A stretch of 64,000 nt of DNA from assembly GCA_035048495.1 (NCBI GenBank), contig CM068547.1, positions 29,333,913 to 29,397,912 of the forward strand, written 5' to 3'. This document shows, piece after piece, positions 1 to 10,232 of this stretch (position 1 is the stretch's first letter; every line of letters starts with the position of its first letter). This DNA comes from Euptelea pleiosperma (Eukaryota > Streptophyta > Magnoliopsida > Ranunculales > Eupteleaceae). A program made the translations under genes and the position numbers. The notes below the pieces were generated by a model that worked only from the letters and a program-made list of their open reading frames with translations, searched no databases and had not been told where the DNA came from.

Positions 1-567
1 CCCTAAGAACAAAACACACTAACAAATATGAACAAGAACAATAATAACAACCACAAAAACAACAACAACAACAACAATAACAATAACAATATAAATTAGT
101 AGTTCACGAGCAACCCTTTTTAGGAGGATCTCAGCTGCAAGCCTGCAATAATAGTCAGTATAGGTGTCAGCTGATGTAAATACTAATTTATGTGGGTGAA
201 TGGGAGAGGTTCAGTTAAACTGTAGCATCTTTCTCTTTGTACTAGTCCATCTTTCACCTCTTTGTCTACTATTATTATTTTATTATCTTCAAGAGAATAA
301 AATTTACCTAGAAATCCCCTTTTTGTTTTTATGCAGAAGCGTGGGACTAGTAGGCCCAATTTAACACGTGTTCAATATGCACTTATAGGCATATTGAATT
401 TCCCAATTTAACATGGGTTCAATATGCACTTATAGTCAAAACTTATAGCGACCACTAGTCATCTCAAGAGCTTAATTATCTTAAGTGCAATCATGCTTGT
501 GCTTGTGTTCCCATCTTATTTCTGCATTATATGTTTTATTTATAATTTTAACATCACTCAAATGTAG
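1..567 (+). other. EYA intron sequence with an AAC/AAT-rich simple repeat
   Basis: No further EYA exon is recognisable between the window start and the acceptor at 566-567. Bases 1-95 are an imperfect (AAC)n/(AAT)n repeat. The phrase 'atatgcacttatag' occurs twice (about 377-390 and 423-436), a small local duplication. The rest looks like ordinary intron sequence. Confidence 0.5.
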
Positions 568-3500
568 CACGGGCCTTCTTGGAGCAGTCTTCAGGAGGAA
601 ACAGAATCTCAACTCCTCGTCTTGTCTCACATGATGGGGCCACTGACTCTACTGATACTAAATTCCAGAACTTTAATGTTTTAGTCACTTCTGGATCGTT
701 GATACCCAGCCTTGTTAAGTGCTTGCTCTTTCGACTGGATGATTTACTAACACATCAAAATGGTGAGTTCATGCCCTTGTTTTTTTCCTTATATTTACTC
801 GAAATGCGTCTAGGTTCTCTTTGTTATGCTTGTTCCCTCAGTGTCTTCTCTTCATTAACACAGAGAGTATTTATGATGATGCATTTGACACACTAAGTCA
901 TTAGAAGAGGAGTACTTTTTGAAATTAAAGAAATAAAACCTTTTTCAATGTTTTTCAAGGTTTCTTCTTTGTTGTATTAGATAATGTTCAATACTTCAAG
1001 ACAATATATACTTTGTAATTTTATTTATGTATTTCTCACTTATTTCAAAAAGTTGGAAATATTTAAAAAAAAGAAGGAAGAGGAAGCAGTAAAGGAGACT
1101 GCTTACAACGTACATGGCATTTGATGGCTAGGGCTCTCTAAGAGAGCTTCTCGTTTAGGCTTTGTTAATTAATGTGTGAATGCATTTATGTCATACATAG
1201 ATTATGCTTTTTATTCTGTATAGGTAAACCCGTAATCTTTGTTCAAGAAGGTGCCTTAGTTTTATGTAGCCATGGCTTTCTGTAGTGTACATATTTTGTG
1301 TTTTTCCAAAAAATACTTACTGAAATATCACTGCATCAAAATTTGAACGTTCTAAAGATGGTATCAGGACTCAAGAGCAAGGAATTTAGGGTTTGTGTAT
1401 TGTATATTCACTTTTTGTCATATTTTTGCAATCTAAGGTTTTCACTATTTCATCAAGTGCTTATCTCATCATCAAGGTCAAATCTGATGACTATTTCCCT
1501 TTCAAGGATATAGGGATTTGCCACATCTTACAAGTCGGAAGATCTTATCATGTTAGATCATGGTAGATCCAATAGCTAGTGGTTTATTATGACTGGTCAT
1601 CATCTGAGCGTATTTTATGCGTAGGTTTCTGGAGGAATTTAAGCATTCAAAAATTTCTTATGATTTGTCTTATTTACAAGCTGACGTGCATGAAAAGGAG
1701 TTTTATTACATGCTATGGGTGTGTTAATAATTGTAACTCTTAAGAACTTTACTTACTGACCTTGCCCATAAACTCTAAACCCCAATATATCTTTTGAAAG
1801 CTTCAACCTAGAAAGTCTTATTCCCCTTCGGAAAATCCTCAACTTATATGAAAAATCAGTTTAGGTGTATACTTGACTTCTCTAAAGAAACCACACTTTC
1901 CACAGGGCATGCCGAATAAATAATGTTACAAAATTCCAGAGAAATATCTTATGTGCTGCCCTTATTGAAAGATTAGTTTCTGCCTTTCTGGAGACCCTTT
2001 ACTATGACTAACACATTCGCCAGATGACTACTCATAGGTCAAAGTTTTGATCCAGAAAAATTTTATGGACATTTATGGGCAAGAAACATTTCTAGAAAAC
2101 TTTGCAGGGTCTCATTGGAAATTAATCAGAAATGTAAAGACATTCAATACCTGAGGATCTTCCATTTGTGGAAATTGCTCAGAAATATAGACACCCATTC
2201 CTAGAGGTTATTCTTTTGAAATTCCAGTTATTTCAGTTTGTTAGTGTATTAGTCTCACTAAGAGTCTTAAGCTGTTGCAATTCATCTTTCATTCAACAAT
2301 CATAATGTTGCTCTCCTAGAAAATGTGCTCCAGATTACTGTCATGTTTCTCTTTTTGTCTTAGGGGGCGTTTGGCAACACAAAAGTAAGTAACTTATTTT
2401 GACTTTTATAAGCCAAAAAGTTAAAAAGTTAGTTTGGATGTGTTTCATATTTTAACTTCTGAAAAGTTAAAAACTAACTTAAAACTGAAGCTAAAATTTT
2501 TAGCTTTTAACTTCTAAGAGAAGTTACTTCTAAAAAATTAAAACGCCTCCCGACATTTTAATTTCTATTTCTTTTTCAGAGGTAAGAAATCAACTTGTAA
2601 CTTCTACTACAAGTAGAAGTGCTTTTACTTCTCGTTCCCAAACGCCCCCTTAGTCAGCCGTTAGCCTGTTACATGTGATGCATGTGTCGAGAGAGGTGGA
2701 TTTTGTTTATTAATGATTAACGGGTGGGGATGCTTTAGCCGAAGTGTATGAAAGGTTGCATACAACATATTTACCATGTTAGGTGGTTCAGGGAAGTGGA
2801 AGAATCAAACTAAATTTTGATGAAAGCTCTTACGGCAAGTCCGGCTTTGCCAGGGATTGTAGGTGTGTTTAGAGATGATAAAGGAACCAGTTCGGAAGCC
2901 TATTTGTCTGCGGTTGGCAGCAATGATTTCAACAAGGTGGAAGCATTAGCTCTTCTCAAAGTATTGAAGATATTCCGTGATTAAGTACATGGCCCGCTTG
3001 TGTTTGAAAGTTATTCACCTAATGCGACCTCTTGGGCATTTTGTGAAGCCTTGGGTTCTTGGAGATTAGTCAACACCATTGACCATATTAGGGACCTTGT
3101 GGATAGCTTGGATACTTGGTATAGTCACACTCATATATTTACAGATAGTATACGGTGCTTACAGATAATCGTGGTTGATAGGGAATTCCATTTCCTAGTT
3201 TCTTTCACATTTAATAAATTTCTTTATTACCAGTAAAGCAATAAAAAAAGGAAGTATGATGTACTCTTGAGAGAGATGAAAAAGGCTGGAAATTTCTTTG
3301 GAATATATGTTGGTGGGAAATGGTTTATAGTGCCTGGGAAGGCTTCTGTAATCTGGTTATTAATATGATATAAAATTATTGAAACCTTGCCTACCCTTGA
3401 TTTCTACGAGAGAAGCTGTACAGCAAGTGTGGGCAGGGAGGTTGTAACCTGCCATTTGATGGGCCCCACCTAGGAGATCTAGCCAAAGTCTAACCTGATC

Positions 3501-3942
3501 GGATGATACTAGCAGCCCGATCGACCTTTCTTCTTAACTGATACTGCTTGTATATACTTATGGAGGGATCTCAAAAATATTGTAGGATAACTTGTTCATG
3601 ACCCTATAGCTTCTTTAACATCATGATTTATGTTTGGAAATTTAAGGAAATTAGTTACTGACATTTTCTGCCATTACTTCAGTCTACAGCTCATGGGATG
3701 TGGGGAAATTCCAATGCTTTTCATGGATCAAGGAGCGTTTCAGCGGCCCAAATGTCCAGTTCTGCGTGATTGGAGATGGGTTGGAAGAATGTGAAGCTGC
3801 ACAGACCATGAGCTGGCCATTTGTTAAGATCGATATTCGACCAGGCAGTTCTCACAGGTTTCCAGGTCTCACATTGAGAACCGTCAGCCACTATATTGGT
3901 GTTGTGTATGACATCTATGATGCTGAAAATAATAAAGAGTAA
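568..3942 (+). CDS. EYA: Eyes absent homologue (EYA-type HAD phosphatase), last two exons
   Basis: Two exons are visible: 568-762 and 3683-3942, joined across a GT-AG intron (763-3682). The upstream part of the gene lies before the window. The first exon encodes the stretch containing NVLVTSGSLIPS and LVKCLLFRLDDLLTHQN; the second begins VYSSWDVGKFQCFSWIKERF and contains FCVIGDGLEECEAAQ, then SSHRFPGLTLRT, and stops at TAA 3940-3942. This is the C-terminal half of the EYA domain, a haloacid-dehalogenase fold that acts as an aspartate-based protein tyrosine phosphatase. GDGxEE is HAD motif IV, which binds the catalytic Mg2+. The nucleophile motif (DxDET) must lie upstream. The codon phase across the junction is consistent (G|TC). 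Plant EYA genes are usually single copy. The short tail after VVYD (about ten residues) varies in the family. Nothing suggests a broken gene. The intron carries a MITE and a LINE relic. Confidence 0.9.
2363..2649. mobile_element. PIF/Harbinger-type (Tourist-like) MITE
   Basis: A 287-bp element bounded by perfect inverted ends GGGGGCGTTTGG / CCAAACGCCCCC and flanked by the 3-bp target duplication TTA (2360-2362 and 2650-2652). GC-rich ends containing CGTTTGG with a TTA duplication are the hallmark of Tourist-like MITEs mobilised by PIF/Harbinger transposases. It has no coding capacity. It lies inside the last EYA intron. Confidence 0.85.
2752..3240 (+). pseudogene. LINE RNase H domain relic
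   Basis: Frameshifted pieces read like the C-terminal RNase H domain of plant LINE/non-LTR elements: a KLNFD start near 2805, then IVGVFRDDKGT, EALALLK, a 'SPNATSWAFCEALGSW' segment (3009-3065) and 'IDHIRDLVDSLDT'. Stops and frameshifts interrupt it, so it is dead. It lies in the EYA intron on the same strand as the gene and no reverse transcriptase is nearby. Assignment rests on motif resemblance only. Confidence 0.55.
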
Positions 3943-5547
3943 GTCTCCATTTCAGCTGCAATCCATTAGCTTTCAGTTTTTGAATTTGTATGTATAGGGA
4001 CGAATTTTTCAAGTCTAGTATAATAGTGTGAACCATCTCTTCTTGCAAAACTAGGCTGATTGCCCATTGATCGGACCATTTGATCTATGACCAGCTCTTG
4101 AATTGGCTATAACTCAAACAATGCATCTTGTTACCATTTGATCAATGTACTATATTCTTTCAATTGGTTAGAAGAAAGGGTTGCCCAAAATGTTATGTCA
4201 GCGTCATTATCAGAACCGAATCCCAACAATTTGGGGTCTGGCAAACAAATATTTTTCCATTATTCGGTTCTATCGACGGCCATATCTTCCGCTAAAATGT
4301 ATCCCCAAGTTTTCACACCACCTTGATCTACATCCTTTTCAGCCTTCCCTTGTCCTCTTAGAATCTTCAATTTGCATGAGCACATTGGTTGAAGTCTTGG
4401 TCATGAAATCTTGTAGGGCCAAGACCGAGTTGACTTGGACGATCCAAACCCAAGTCTCACAGTGATACAAAGCCAAGACAACAGAGTCAAAAACCTTTGA
4501 AAAAATTTCAGAAAACAGTAATGGTGTTTTTTTTTTCTAGTACTTTTTTTTTTACTATAATTAGCAGGTTTTTATTAAATGCATATTTTAGTTTAAAAAA
4601 TATCATTATGAACATATATGGTCCTATAGGGTAACCCAATGATGACCGTTGCACAGGGATATCGATTAAAAAATGCCGTTATATTTAGGACTATTATTTA
4701 TCTTATATTATAGCATTTACAACTAAAAACAGTATAATTGCAATATAAATGGCCTTTATAAAACATTATCCTATGCCCCACACTATTATCCTCACAGCTG
4801 GCAGATAAAAACCATCCAAAGGATTGGCCTACATAGGACATCTCCAACTGTGGGCTTAGGCCAATAATCATCATCAACACCTTATCCTAAATATTTCGGG
4901 TCGGCAACTTACGTCACTGAATCGACTCTATTTAGAGCTATATCTTCCGTATCGATCGCTTGAATGGTCCAAATGTTTTGCCAAAATTTTAAATTATTAG
5001 TTTTAGATAACCCAATCATTAGTTCTTTGAAAAGTTCCATTATTAAGAATAAAGTGGTTCAATTCGTATAATCTTTTGGGTATGAAATCTTCTAGACTGG
5101 GCCCATCATGGTCCTGTCCTTCCTAAATTTCGGCCAGGTGGACGATTTGTGTGGTGGTTAGCACACGAGACATGTCTTCATTAGATGTCCAAATCTGATT
5201 TAGGAGACGGGCCAAATCACTGACTTTTGTATTTTGTTTGCTTAAACCCTAAAAACCACCAGGTGGAATGTTGATGCTGATTTTCACATAAAGATCCCTT
5301 ATCATCATCATTATTATGTATTTTTATCTAAAAATAAATACAATTTTAAAGCAGTAGATTTATAATCCTTAGGTCTGTTAATGGGCTCCTGAGTCAGGCT
5401 GTTGATGTGCCTGTGTTTTGCATTAACTTTCGGCCCGTTGGCTTGGCCCAGGGTTAGATCCTTAGGTCTGAAGACTCTGAACAAATGAGACATACAATGC
5501 TGTTTTGCCTTAGGTCTGGGCAGAACTCACAGAAAAACATAAAAAAA
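3943..5547. other. Intergenic sequence downstream of EYA
   Basis: No gene is recognised here. The first few hundred bases probably include the EYA 3' UTR. Two stretches (about 4210-4330 and 4855-4960) share phrases such as 'atttggggtctggcaa' / 'atttcgggtcggcaac' and 'gccatatcttccg' / 'gctatatcttccg', so they are probably fragments of one dispersed repeat. The small open frames here have no recognisable domain. Confidence 0.4.
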
Positions 5548-5842
5548 AAAAAAAGGGCTTTTTTGCTTTACCCCCTTACTTTATTGATGCAATTTGCATC
5601 TCACCCAATGTTTCAAAATACGTGCGTCTCACCCTTTGACCATGGTCAACGTCATTGACCATAGATGGTCTTCGGATGGACATCCCAATATTTGTTAAAT
5701 GACTGTAATGGCCTTGGGTGAGACGCAAATATTTTAACAACATTGGGTGCAATGCAAATTGCATCAATAAAGTAAGGGAGACAAGAAAATAAAAATAAAA
5801 AAAATTCAGGGTTTTTTATTTTTTTGAGGATTATGAGTGAAC
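5548..5842 (+). mobile_element. MITE with ~60-bp inverted ends, left copy of an inverted pair
   Basis: Inside this unit, the start CCCTTACTTTATTGATGCAA (5572 onward) returns inverted at the end (TTGCATCAATAAAGTAAGG, 5759-5777), so the unit folds back on itself. The flanking poly-A and 'gaggattatgag' are also shared with a second copy at 6562-6862 in opposite orientation. It is non-coding; the short open frames in it are by-products of the repeat. Superfamily not assigned because I see no clean target duplication. Confidence 0.7.
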
Positions 5843-5852
5843 TATAAAAGAA

Positions 5853-6238
5853 GGGTCGGGCTCTGTTGACGGATCTAAAATGACAGACAAAATGATAGGG
5901 ACACAATATAAGCCACGTGGCACACTGTTACAAGACTGCGACCGTATGGATGTTTGTCCTTTCCCATGGTGGACCTACAAACCAAAAATCAGCCTGATTA
6001 GTGATTTATAGGCTTTGGATTGGACTTATTTTCATGGGCTGATCTCAACTGTGGGAATTTGAGCAGTATTTGAGGTACAAAGATGCAACACTTATAAATC
6101 ACTAATCCGGCTGATTTTTGGTTCGTCTGTCCAACATGGGATAGGAAAAACATCCGTACGGTCATAGTCCTGTAACAGTGTGCCACCTGGCTTATATTGT
6201 GTCCCCATCATTTTATATCTGTCAACGGAGCCCACCCA
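5853..6238. mobile_element. Long-TIR MITE, 'CACGTGGC' family, copy 1
   Basis: About 130-bp nearly perfect inverted ends: the left arm contains AATATAAGCCACGTGGCACA and continues through 'accgtatggatgtttgtcc' to 'cagcctgattagtgattta'; the right arm is its reverse complement (6090-6238). The middle is short, so the transcript would form a long hairpin. Related copies lie at 6289, 26465, 55988 and 56495. No coding capacity. No unambiguous target duplication seen. Confidence 0.75.
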
Positions 6239-6288
6239 TAAAAGAAACTCACCTTCACAGGTTGTTAAGCACGCTAATGTCCCTCATC

Positions 6289-6538
6289 AAGGACCACAAT
6301 ATGAGTGACGTGGCACACTCTTAGAGGTCACTAACCGTACGGATGTTGGGCCCATTGCTAGGTGGAGCTACATACCAAATATCAGCCTGATTAATGATTT
6401 TAAATCATTGGATCTTTGTACCCCAAATAAAGTTCAAATTCTACGGATAAAATCAACCCAAAAAAACGACTAATCGAATGCTTAAAAAGTAACAATCAGA
6501 TTAATTTTTGGTCTGTAGGTCCACATACGGTTGGGCCA
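6289..6538. mobile_element. 'CACGTGGC' family MITE, copy 2 (diverged)
   Basis: Shares 'acaatatgagtgacgtggca', 'ctaaccgtacggatgtt' and 'aggtggagctacataccaa' with copy 1; the right arm is shorter, retaining 'ttaatttttggtctgtagg' and 'tccacatacggttggg'. The outermost part of the right inverted end is missing, so it is probably truncated. Confidence 0.65.
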
Positions 6539-6561
6539 AAAATAAATGAAGGAAGGTCTTG

Positions 6562-6862
6562 AGCTCACAATCCTCAAAAAAAAAAAAAAAATCTTTGAAA
6601 TAAAAGAAGAAGCTTTTGTTTGTCCCCCTTACTTTATTGATGAAACTTGCATTGCACCCAATGTTTCAAAAATATTGCATCTCACCGAAGGTCATTATAG
6701 TCATTTAAAAAATATTGGGATGTCCATCTGAAGACCGTCTATGGTCAATGATGTTGACCATGGTCAAAGGGTGAGACGCAAATATTTTGAAAACATTGGG
6801 TGAGATGCAAATTGCATCAATAAAGTAAGGGGGTAAAACAAAAAAGCCCAAAAAAAAAAAAA
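6562..6862 (-). mobile_element. MITE with ~60-bp inverted ends, right copy of the inverted pair
   Basis: Reverse-complement partner of 5548-5842: its right end GCATCAATAAAGTAAGGGGG and adjacent 'gtaaaacaaaaaagccc' mirror the left copy's beginning, and its left edge 'cacaatcctcaaaaaa' mirrors the left copy's end. Similarity is high along the whole length but many substitutions separate the two, so each is an old insertion or the pair arose by an old inverted duplication. Confidence 0.7.
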
Positions 6863-7599
6863 AGAGGAAAAAGGGTATAAGCCCAAAATCAGATTTATCC
6901 TGGCCCGGGACAGTACGGACTTATAATTAACATCATATACTGAGCACAGACAGAAATTTTCGGTCTTAACCTAGGTGCAGGCTAGCCATGGCACGGCTAC
7001 GACCCGGCTTATTGAGATCCCCAATTGGCATTCCAGTCCTATCTTATTCACCTGTCTCATGTGTGCCATGGTTTAAAGTTACACTATCTAAATCAATTAG
7101 TTAGGTAAGATTGTAGGGCCTGTTTGGATGGAACTAAAATCGTGATCTAGCGAAATTACACCTATTAGTGCATGTGATATTCTAGAGCATTGGGTGGGAA
7201 TATCCCGTATGGATCGACTTCGAATGCGGAAAAAAGCCAGAAAAGTATAAAGGGGATGTGGTCCCTCTCCTGCATACTTATCTTTCAATCTGTAATGGTT
7301 TTTTGGAGTTTTTCTCAATTTTGGAAAACCTTTCTGAATTGAACTTCTTATGGGCTCCTTTTGTTCCCCCTTTTAAAATTTTTTTTCTAAATTTTTCTTG
7401 ATTTTCCTTTTATTTTTATTTTTACCATTATAAGTTACAGAATTTTCTTGCCTTTGTCCATGTCCTTTGTTTCTATGCTTGCTACATAGATTTCCCTCTT
7501 AATACTCAATGAATTCATTCTCGACCACTTCTTTTTTGGGCCAAAATTAACCAGGTTCTTTTTTTTGGGTTTACCCATTTCTATCTTTCCTCATATAAA
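6863..7599. other. Intergenic, no gene seen
   Basis: No recognisable gene. A 'gggcctgtttggatgg' phrase near 7117 resembles one end of GGCCTGTTTGG-type MITEs, but I see no matching right end, so it is not called as an element. Confidence 0.35.
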
Positions 7600-7810
7600 G
7601 GGTGTGTTTGGTGGAGCGGGTTGAAGGAGAAAAAATCCATTGTTTGGTTTACAGGGGGAACAAGGGAGGAGGAAACTACAATCCACAAAATAGTACATTT
7701 ATGCTTGCCTATTGGAAATGCATCCTTGAAGACTATTTTTTCACTAACCAAGACGAAATGCCGCCAATTCAGGGAAATCGATCCCATTACCCTTTTTGCC
7801 AAACACACCC
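7600..7810. mobile_element. MITE with GGGTGTGTTTGG ends
   Basis: The inverted ends GGGTGTGTTTGG (7600-7611) and CCAAACACACCC (7799-7810) enclose 211 bp. The end sequence resembles PIF/Harbinger-type MITEs, but the flanking 3 bp do not give a clean duplication. The overlapping open frames on both strands are explained by this repeat. Confidence 0.65.
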
Positions 7811-8344
7811 GGAATGGATATCGGTGTGATGGAGAACACTACATGTACTTTCATGGGGACCCGACTACCAGCTCAAATTTTTTAGTGTTTCTAGGTTATG
7901 TGGCAGCCATTCATGGTGCCTCTCTGCATTCCTTTCTCATGTAGGCCTCCCCCATCAAATTAACACACTAATAATCAATAAATTGGAAATTACATATTAA
8001 ATGGATCCAGCTCTTTCTGTTAAGGAAAAAAAAAAACTTTATGGTAGCTCAAAAGCTACTATCAAAACCTAAACATTAGGTAGCTCACAAGCTATAACGT
8101 TGATCTTGCACCCGAAAGCGTTCCAACGTGATGAAATCATCAGTCGAAAGTATGACGGATGACCATGACATCATATCTTGTTTGAACACCGATATACACC
8201 CTTTAAAAGGACGTTTGTCAGTCTTAAATTTTATCGCGGAAGAAATGTCTTTTCAAAGGGCGTTTAGTTACTTTTTCTTACAAATTTTCAAAAATCCTAT
8301 CTGTTTTTATAAATAGTTTAAAATTAATTTTTGTTTAAAAATTT

Positions 8345-8651
8345 TCCGTTCAAATAATAGGGTGTTTGAGGGCAAAAGTCTCCAATTGGAACAGATCGTT
8401 TTGGAGATCAAGGCGATGTATACTTCTGGATTAAGTTGTACGAAGAAGGGAAAGACATTTTGTTCGAGGATATCATCTTCAAGGGGAAGGGATTAGTGGT
8501 GGGGGATTGTGAGGAGGTCGGGCTTTTTTGGTATTTTTCTCGTGTTGTCGTCACTTTATTCTCTTTTTAATTTATTAGGGCTTTTGATAAGCTTCCTCAG
8601 CCTCTAAAGGTGTCTCCGTCTAATAAATTTTGTACTTATAAAAAAAAAGTA
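8345..8651 (+). pseudogene. 5'-truncated LINE, 3' tail only
   Basis: Starts in a frame reading NNRVFEGK, the sequence found near the C-terminus of the LINE ORF2 proteins elsewhere in this window (for example [11 protein letters not shown] in the LINE at 25025-25914). It continues through the 3' UTR and ends in 'acttataaaaaaaaa' at 8642-8651. About 300 bp of a LINE survives. No target duplication identified. Confidence 0.65.
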
Positions 8652-9479
8652 TGTGTACGGAAAATTTATAATACGCGAATTATGTTTTTATTTATAAATG
8701 GTATACATATTTCCAAAAATCCATAAAATTTACCTATAAATATCCTAAAAGTTCAAGAACAAGGTTTTGTCTTAGATGTCATATCTGGGCTTGGGCTTGG
8801 GCCTCATAACCAAGCCCAACTGCATACGCTCGGATAAACTTTTTGTCCTTGATGCCATACTCTAGATATGATGGGGTTCCTAAGCATTAATCTGAGCCAT
8901 TGTCAAGCAGCTCTTGGATGGGGCCCATGATGAAAGCCATGTTCATCGATGATCATAACAGTTTTTTTACACAAGTACAAAAACCTAGAAAGCTATAGGA
9001 AAAAAGAAAATGGTTTTTTAATTGTCATGATGAAAGGATCAATCATCAATTATCAATGATCCAGAATATTTGTAATAATTACTGAATGGACTAGATCATT
9101 TAATAGTGGGCCATGTATTGGGATCCGACTGTTATTACTGATTGAATACAACTCTTTATGATAGCAGGGGAACTATTGTATCATCCACAGTTAACTCTTC
9201 AAACTCATAAATTCAAATTGCAGAAACTGCACATCGGTTTACGACTATTCGTTGATGAGAGCACACTGAGATTTGGTATCGTTTTTCAGATTTCAGAGCA
9301 CCCACAGTTGCAGGTCATGGACGATTTTGATGGGCATATCGGATTACGTGGCTTTCTGTGAACCATTGATGTCCAATGAACAAGGAGCGTGTGGTTGAAC
9401 GTGGTGTAACTCACGTGCATGCAATGGGTTACACTAAAAGCAAGACAGTGACGGGTCCCACAGATTCTGACAAAGCTGA

Positions 9480-10232
9480 TCTAGAAACCCCACCAACATA
9501 AATGGAAGGATGTCACCTCCTAGTTCCTAGGCTCCTCTCTCCTTCTCTTAGCTTCATTGCACCTTCAAAGACTCGGACAAGGAAAAAGGTAAAAAATCTC
9601 TTTTTACACCAATTTGTCAAATTATCCAAATAGTCCTCTCTCTCTCTCTCTCTCTCTCTACTTCATCTGCAACCTGCAAAGGTCTGTGCTTCCCCACTTT
9701 ACGAAGTTCAACTCAGTTCATTGCTTGTAAAGTGTTTTGGGTTTGTGGGGATCTGGAATTCAGCTTCATTTATAGTTCTTAGTGGAAATTCTTTAATGGG
9801 TATTGGGTAGTTTGAATTTTTATGAGATTTTCATCAGAATCCTGTTGTTTTCTTGTCTTTGTTATTTGAAATTCTGTAATGGGTGATTTGGTTTTTTGTT
9901 TGATTTCTTCATTTCCCATTTGTCCTTTTTGCTTTTTATAGTAAAATCTCTAATGGGTATGTGTATTTTTTTTTTGTTTTTATGTGATTTTCTCAGACCT
10001 CAAATTATTTTTCTTCTCTTGAGCTTGTAATTGGAAATTCTGTAATGGGTATTGATTATTTTGGTTGTTTGTGATGTTTTTCGAGACCCCTTTGGCTTTC
10101 TCCTTATCTCAGAAGCTGTATTTTAATTTTTGCAGAAGAGATGCGAATGGTAGACACGATTCTGTTTTCCTGTGCTTAAGCCTGCAAGCTTCGAAGAGCT
10201 TGGAGGGAAAGGATACCTTTGGTAGATAAGCA
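9480..10232 (+). promoter_or_regulatory. LOL1-type gene promoter edge, 5' UTR and 5'-UTR intron
   Basis: A leader exon ends at a donor (exon end 9588, GT 9589-9590), and an acceptor (AG 10134-10135) begins the exon carrying the start codon, so the 5' UTR contains a ~547-bp intron. This intron begins with a pyrimidine-rich (TC)n microsatellite (about 9636-9658). The transcription start is probably near 9520-9550, where a CT-rich stretch begins; 'cataaatgg' near 9499 could serve as a weak TATA box. This is inferred from splice signals and base composition only. Confidence 0.5.

Noticed and set aside
5573..5906. Minus-strand open frames in the 5.6-5.9 kb region
   Set aside because: They translate the inverted MITE repeat and its neighbour; the same sequence recurs inverted at 6.6-6.8 kb.
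7581..7944. Open frames on both strands near 7.6-7.9 kb
   Set aside because: They lie inside or next to a MITE with GGGTGTGTTTGG ends and have no domain.
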